DNA of 64,000 nt, taken from contig NZ_CP047898.1 of assembly GCF_009911795.1 (NCBI RefSeq), positions 2,542,001 through 2,606,000 on the forward strand, written 5' to 3'. This DNA is from Pseudarthrobacter psychrotolerans. GTDB lineage: Bacteria > Actinomycetota > Actinomycetes > Actinomycetales > Micrococcaceae. Every line of letters begins with the position of its first letter. The stretch's first letter is position 1. Below, piece after piece: positions 60,354-64,000 of the stretch. Under the pieces are notes generated by a model. That model made no database searches and was not told the DNA's origin. It was given only the letters and a program-made list of their open reading frames with translations. The position numbers and the translations under genes are program-made.

Positions 60354-61603
60354 GCCGCGGCGCCCGCTGCGGCGGACAGTCCCAGCCTCGAGCTCAGCGA
60401 CTCCCAGGCAGGACCGGTGCCGAGCTGGCCGCGCCTGGTCTCCAGGGCCGGAACCACGGCAAGCCCGCCGGGACCGTCCTGCACCACGCCGACACAGGCA
60501 ACCTGGCGCCCCTGGCTGGACCGCTCCACGTGGACCACAACGTCCAAGGCGCTGGCTGCCTGGAGACGGACGGCGTCCTGGCCCATGCCCGCGAGTGCCC
60601 CCAGGGCTGTCAGGCGGGCCGGGACAGCGGTGGCAGCGTTCGCGTGGATGGTCCCTCCTCCGCCGGCGTGGCCGGTGTTCATGGCGGTCAGGAGCTCCCG
60701 GACCTCGGCACCGCGGCATTCCCCCACCACCAGCCGGTCCGGCCGCATCCGCAGCGCCTGCCGGACGAGTTCGCCCAGGTCCACTTCGCCGCCGCCTTCG
60801 AGGTTTCCGTGCCGGGACTCGAGCGACACAATGTGCGGATGGACGGGGTTCAGTTCGGACGCGTCCTCGATCAGGACCAGGCGTTCGGCCGGGGAACACA
60901 GCCCCAGCAGGGTGGAGAGCAGAGTGGTTTTCCCGGAACCCGTGGCTCCGCTGATCAGGAAACTCAGCCGCTGAGCAACAACGCGTTCAAGGACCTCGCG
61001 GACCACGTTGCCGAACATGCCGCCGGCCCGGAGTTCGTCCATGGAGAAGACCTGCTCCCGCCGGATGCGGACGCTCAGCAATGTGCCGGCTGTTGAAATC
61101 GGCGGCAGGACAGCGTGGACGCGGTAGCCGCCGTCGAGCCTGACATCAACGCACGGTGACCCGTCGTCCAGCCGCCTGCCGCCCGCAGCCACCAGCCGCG
61201 ATGCCAAAGCACGCACCTGCGCCTCCCCGGAAAACGACACCCCTGCCGGTTCGATGCCCTGGCCCCGGTCGATCCACACCGAATCCGGGGCGTTGACGAA
61301 GATGTCCGTGACGTGGACGTCCCGCGTCAGCTCCTGGAGCGGGCCAAGCCCGTTCAGTTCGGCGCTGATCCGTTCCACGGCGGCGAGGGAGCCGGCAGTC
61401 CCCAGCAGCCGCCCAGTGGCCTGGACCGCGGCGGCGACCCGGGACGGGGTGACAGGTCCGGCGTCGGCCATGACCGATTCACGCACCGTTTCCAACAGCG
61501 CCGAATCCAGGAAACGCGGATCCAATACACGGGCCTGCCGACGGCGCGCCCCGGTCCGCCGGTCCGCGGGCGACGGCGGCGGGGCTGGCTGCCGCGGGTT
61601 CAC
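60350..61603 (-). CDS. tadA: TadA/CpaF family secretion ATPase
   Basis: A 417-residue hexameric ATPase of the type II/IV secretion superfamily. The N-terminal domain has the conserved LGPLQELTRDVHVTDIFVNA. The Walker A motif is LISGATGSGKTTLLSTLLGL, followed by LVLIEDASELNPVHPHIVSL (Asp box) and GEVDLGELVRQALRMRPDRL with VVGECRGAE (Walker B). TIHAN is the His box. It powers assembly of Flp-type pili. The ATG at 61603 overlaps the previous gene by ATGA. Confidence 0.95.
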   Translation of the reverse strand: MNPRQPAPPPSPADRRTGARRRQARVLDPRFLDSALLETVRESVMADAGPVTPSRVAAAVQATGRLLGTAGSLAAVERISAELNGLGPLQELTRDVHVTDIFVNAPDSVWIDRGQGIEPAGVSFSGEAQVRALASRLVAAGGRRLDDGSPCVDVRLDGGYRVHAVLPPISTAGTLLSVRIRREQVFSMDELRAGGMFGNVVREVLERVVAQRLSFLISGATGSGKTTLLSTLLGLCSPAERLVLIEDASELNPVHPHIVSLESRHGNLEGGGEVDLGELVRQALRMRPDRLVVGECRGAEVRELLTAMNTGHAGGGGTIHANAATAVPARLTALGALAGMGQDAVRLQAASALDVVVHVERSSQGRQVACVGVVQDGPGGLAVVPALETRRGQLGTGPAWESLSSRLGLSAAAGAAA

Positions 61604-62840
61604 GGCAGGTCTCCGACGGGGACGTCGCCGTCCAGCAGATCGAGCACCGAGGCGGCGAAATGCCTGACGCTCCGCCGTTTGCCCACGTCAAGGAGCCGTC
61701 CGTTTTCCCCGGCCGCTGTGACGCCCCGCAGCTCCGGAACCCGGCCGTGGACCGGCAGCCCGACGGCGTCCGCAATCAGCCCGCAGTCCAGCGCGGCACC
61801 GGCCTTGCCCCGGACCAGGATGGCCGCCTCAACCGGCGGCAGCTCGTGCAGCAGCCTGGCCGTAGCCACCGCGGCCTTGAGCTGCGCCGGCACGACCACC
61901 AGGATGCGGTCACAGTCCCAGGCAAACGTGCGCACAGGCTCGGCGCCCCGACCGATGTCCACCACCACCAGTTCATAGCCCCGGCGGGCCGCATCCAGCA
62001 CGCCGCCGGTGGTGGCGGCATCCACCGGTGCGTGGCGGTCGCGGCTGCCGGGCCAGGACAGGAAGGAAAACCCGCCGGCGACCGGGAGTGAGTCGGCCAG
62101 CTGCTCGGGATCGATGCTTCCGCTCGCGTCGGACAGGTCGGGCCAGCGCAGCCCCGGCGCCTCTTCAGCTGCCAGCGCCAGTTCCAGGCCACCACCCCAG
62201 GGGTCCCCGTCAACCAGCAATACCCGCACACCCAGCCCGGCCGCCGCCTGGGCGATCCAGATTGCCGCGGTGGTGGCGCCGGCACCGCCGCAGCCGCCTG
62301 TTATCCCAAGGACGAGCCCTCCCGCTTCGGGCGACCGCGACCGGCTCAGGTACTCTGCCAGCCAGGCCGAGGCATCCGGAAGCACCGCCACCCGCTCCGC
62401 CCCGAGGGCTGTAGCCAGGTGCCAGAGACTGTCCCCTCCCCGTTCAGGCCCACCAACACGGCAGGGGCCCGCCGCCGCGGCGGCAGCTCACTGACATCGC
62501 TCCCCACCAACACTGCGGCCGCTGCGTCCCAGTACTTGGCGGCATCAGCCACGTCCGCCACCACTCGCAACTGGCCGCCAGCAGCAGCCACAATCCGTTC
62601 CACTTCGCCTTGCAGAAAGTCGTAGCCGGTGACCAGGAGAACCTCGGCACCAGCGGGGTCCGGCAGCCAGGCTCCCGCGGCCCGTCTCGAGGCAGGCGCA
62701 CGGGACGTGGAACCACCGGACCTGGAATCACGGGCCTGGGAACCACCGGAGTCAGATCCGTGGGGAGGGGAGGGCCGGGCGCGGGCCAACTGCGTGGAAG
62801 GCCGCTCGGAAGGAGGTGGAGATAGCTGGTGCCTGCTCAT
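61600..62840 (-). pseudogene. CpaE/septum-site-determining (Ssd-like) protein, frameshifted
   Basis: The gene starts at the ATG at 62840 (GGTGGAGAG upstream). The N-terminal part contains the receiver-like segment AEVLLVTGYDFLQGEVERIV, then RRRAPAVLVGLNGEG. At the GGGG run (62433-62436 on the plus strand as CCCC) the frame is lost. In the next frame the protein continues with SLWHLATALGAERVAVLPDA, then VLGITGGCGGAGATTAAIWI (a deviant Walker A of the MinD/CpaE type) and LLVDGDPWGGGLELALAAEE, to the TGA at 61600. Inserting one G restores a protein of about 413 residues, the actinobacterial CpaE homologue expected before tadA. A downstream start at 62391 could express the ATPase half alone. Confidence 0.8.
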
Positions 62841-62920
62841 GCAGCAACTCTCCACCGGACTCAACGGCGGGAAACAGTGGCATTCCACCGTATGTGGACA
62901 ACTCCCCGGCCGGACCCCGG

Positions 62921-63121
62921 TTACTGCTTCCCGTATTTGCGGTGGACGGCCTGCTTGCTCACCCCAAGGCACAGGGCAATCGCTTCCCAAGACAGACCGG
63001 CCTGCCTCGCCTTTCGGACCAGCGACGCTTCGGTGCGGCCAACTTCCTTCTGCAGTTCCGCTACTGCGTACAGCGCTTCAGCAGGGCCTTTCCCGTCCAT
63101 TGACGCGACCAGTGTTTTCAT
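62921..63121 (-). CDS. Small helix-turn-helix DNA-binding protein
   Basis: A 66-residue protein (71 if the ATG at 63136 is used). The N-terminal half is helical (DGKGPAEALYAVAELQKEVG), the C-terminal half is a helix-turn-helix (VRKARQAGLSWEAIALCLGV followed by SKQAVHRKYGKQ). The start at 63121 is preferred because GGAGGTGGAGCGG stands before it, and because 63136 falls at the predicted transcription start. Two perfect palindromes lie on its own promoter. It is small, lacks any effector domain and is therefore probably a simple autorepressor or nucleoid-type factor. Confidence 0.8.
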   Translation of the reverse strand: MKTLVASMDGKGPAEALYAVAELQKEVGRTEASLVRKARQAGLSWEAIALCLGVSKQAVHRKYGKQ

Positions 63122-63138
63122 CCGCTCCACCTCCATTC

Positions 63139-63182
63139 GTCAACTTTAGTTGACGCCGGAGGGTCCGTCAACATAGGTTGAC
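63139..63182. promoter_or_regulatory. Promoter of the small HTH gene overlaid by two palindromes
   Basis: GTCAAC-TTTA-GTTGAC (63139-63154) and GTCAAC-ATAG-GTTGAC (63167-63182) share identical 6-base arms, 28 bp apart. On the minus strand TTGACG (63166-63171) and TAAAGT (63143-63148) form -35 and -10 boxes with a 17-base spacer, and each box lies within one palindrome. Binding of the HTH protein here would shut its own promoter. Confidence 0.7.
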
Positions 63183-63306
63183 AAGCCCCAAAACACCGGC
63201 GCTCACACCACGGCTCACACCAGAGCCCACGTCACAGCCCAGGCCGTGCCTCCCGCCCCCGCTGCCCGGTCCACACGCACCCCCGCCACAGGGCAGAATT
63301 GGACCT

Positions 63307-64000
63307 ATGTATCTGCTGCTCGCCGCCCACGCCCACGGCGCAGCCCTCCAGCAGGTCACCCAGGCCGGCGATCCGCACCCCGACCGCCCCGAACCGCGCC
63401 TCATCAGCGCAAGCGAGCTGGCCGGCGTCGTACGCCACCTGGAAAACCGGCCCCGCGAGGCGCCGCCCCGTTGGATCTGGCACCGGACCCAGGACTGGTA
63501 CCCCGCGCTGCTGGCGGCGGGCGTGGAAGTGGACCGCTGCTATGACCTCAGCCTGCGCGGCAATATCCTGGCGTATTCGCAGTTCGCCGCCCACACGGAG
63601 TACGCCCGGAACGCCGAAAAGGAACCGCTCGACGATCCCCAGGAGCTGCCCCGCACCCTCCAGCCGCCGCCCCCGCCAGCGGACCAGGGCGCGCTCTTTG
63701 ACGACGTCCGCCAACGGACACCGCGCCACACCCTGGCGGAGCTCCGCGCCGAATACGCCGCCCAGCAGGCTGCACTGGCCGATGCGGCTCCGGAGGAAAA
63801 CAAGCGGAAGCGGCTCCAGCTGCTGCTGGCCGCCGAATCCGCCGGCGCCATGATCGCCGCGGAGATGCAGCACACCGGTGTCCCGTGGCGCGAGGACCTG
63901 CATGAGCAGATCCTCGCCGACTACCTCGGGCCGCGCCCTCCGTCAGGCCACCGCCCCGCGAAGCTGGAGGCCCTGAACACCGAACTGCGGGGGCTGCTCA
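63307..64000 (+). CDS. Bifunctional 3'-5' exonuclease/DNA polymerase (PolA-like), 3' end outside window
   Basis: An open frame from the ATG at 63307 to the end of the window (231 codons, no stop). The visible part begins MYLLLAAHAHGAALQQV and contains WIWHRTQDWYPALLAAGVEV, VDRCYDLSLRGNILAYSQFA and, near residue 180, LLLAAESAGAMIAAEMQHTG, which matches the start of the actinobacterial PolA-like proteins annotated as bifunctional exonuclease/polymerase. The degraded exonuclease domain comes first; the polymerase palm and fingers would follow outside. A Pro-rich linker (QPPPPPADQGALFDD) lies in between. The start is 125 bp from the divergent HTH promoter. Confidence 0.8.
   Translation, partial: MYLLLAAHAHGAALQQVTQAGDPHPDRPEPRLISASELAGVVRHLENRPREAPPRWIWHRTQDWYPALLAAGVEVDRCYDLSLRGNILAYSQFAAHTEYARNAEKEPLDDPQELPRTLQPPPPPADQGALFDDVRQRTPRHTLAELRAEYAAQQAALADAAPEENKRKRLQLLLAAESAGAMIAAEMQHTGVPWREDLHEQILADYLGPRPPSGHRPAKLEALNTELRGLL

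Noticed and set aside
1..64000. CRISPR arrays, tRNA and rRNA genes, prophage structural genes, restriction or other defence operons
   Set aside because: No regularly spaced repeats, cloverleaf-like sequences, rRNA or phage/defence protein signatures were found by reading both strands; a covariance-model and defence-HMM search would be decisive.

Overview
The window looks like chromosomal DNA of a high-GC Gram-positive actinobacterium, most likely Arthrobacter, Pseudarthrobacter or a relative (Micrococcaceae). This rests on base composition, frequent GTG/TTG starts, the protein families present, and the topA ... DEAH-helicase/tad-pilus neighbourhood known from Actinobacteria. No tRNA, rRNA or CRISPR array was seen.

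Layout. (1) 1-13.3 kb is carbohydrate metabolism: the end of a sugar-binding protein, a LacI regulator, a Gfo/Idh/MocA oxidoreductase, a broken gene start, a PKD lipoprotein, and an ABC sugar importer (two permeases and a binding protein). Divergent from the importer are an alpha/beta hydrolase, a Gfo/Idh/MocA-DUF6807 fusion broken by a one-base frameshift, and an M24-like protein. (2) 13.5-29.1 kb is accessory: small orphan genes, an ECF sigma factor with a membrane partner, complete IS256-, IS21- and IS30-type elements, lower-GC orphan genes, a solute symporter with its DUF3311 partner, and copies of a short dispersed repeat. (3) 29.1-36.5 kb is an operon for oxidative uronate/aldarate breakdown (oxidoreductase, uronate-dehydrogenase-like epimerase, dehydratase/decarboxylase, enolase-superfamily dehydratase, alpha-ketoglutarate semialdehyde dehydrogenase) with a divergent LacI regulator. 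(4) 36.6-64 kb is mostly core: lldR/lldD, an ArsR regulator, an AcuC-like deacetylase, potassium uptake, proC, ppx, sseB, topA, a methyltransferase, a MerR-TipAS regulator, three tandem lipoproteins, trhO, a GNAT enzyme, a DEAH helicase, the tad pilus operon (its CpaE/Ssd-like gene also frameshifted), a small HTH protein, and the start of a PolA-like gene.

How the genes work together. The 14-bp palindrome AGAAAGCGTTTTCT occurs before the binding-protein gene, between the permease operon and the hydrolase, and twice before the uronate operon. The importer at 5-8.5 kb and the catabolic operon at 29-35 kb therefore look like one LacI-controlled regulon, now separated by the IS-rich region. The likely flow is uptake of an (acetylated) uronate or oligosaccharide, deacylation, oxidation to an aldarate, dehydration, and entry into the TCA cycle as 2-oxoglutarate. 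The inducer and substrate are inferred, not shown.

The most unusual signals are: a 29-codon leader ORF with a very strong ribosome binding site, coupled by ATGA to the permease operon; two independent single-G losses in GGGG runs that break otherwise intact genes; a dispersed repeat with a conserved hairpin, one copy of which is the IS30 target; and a small HTH gene whose -35 and -10 boxes each lie inside a perfect GTCAAC-N4-GTTGAC palindrome.
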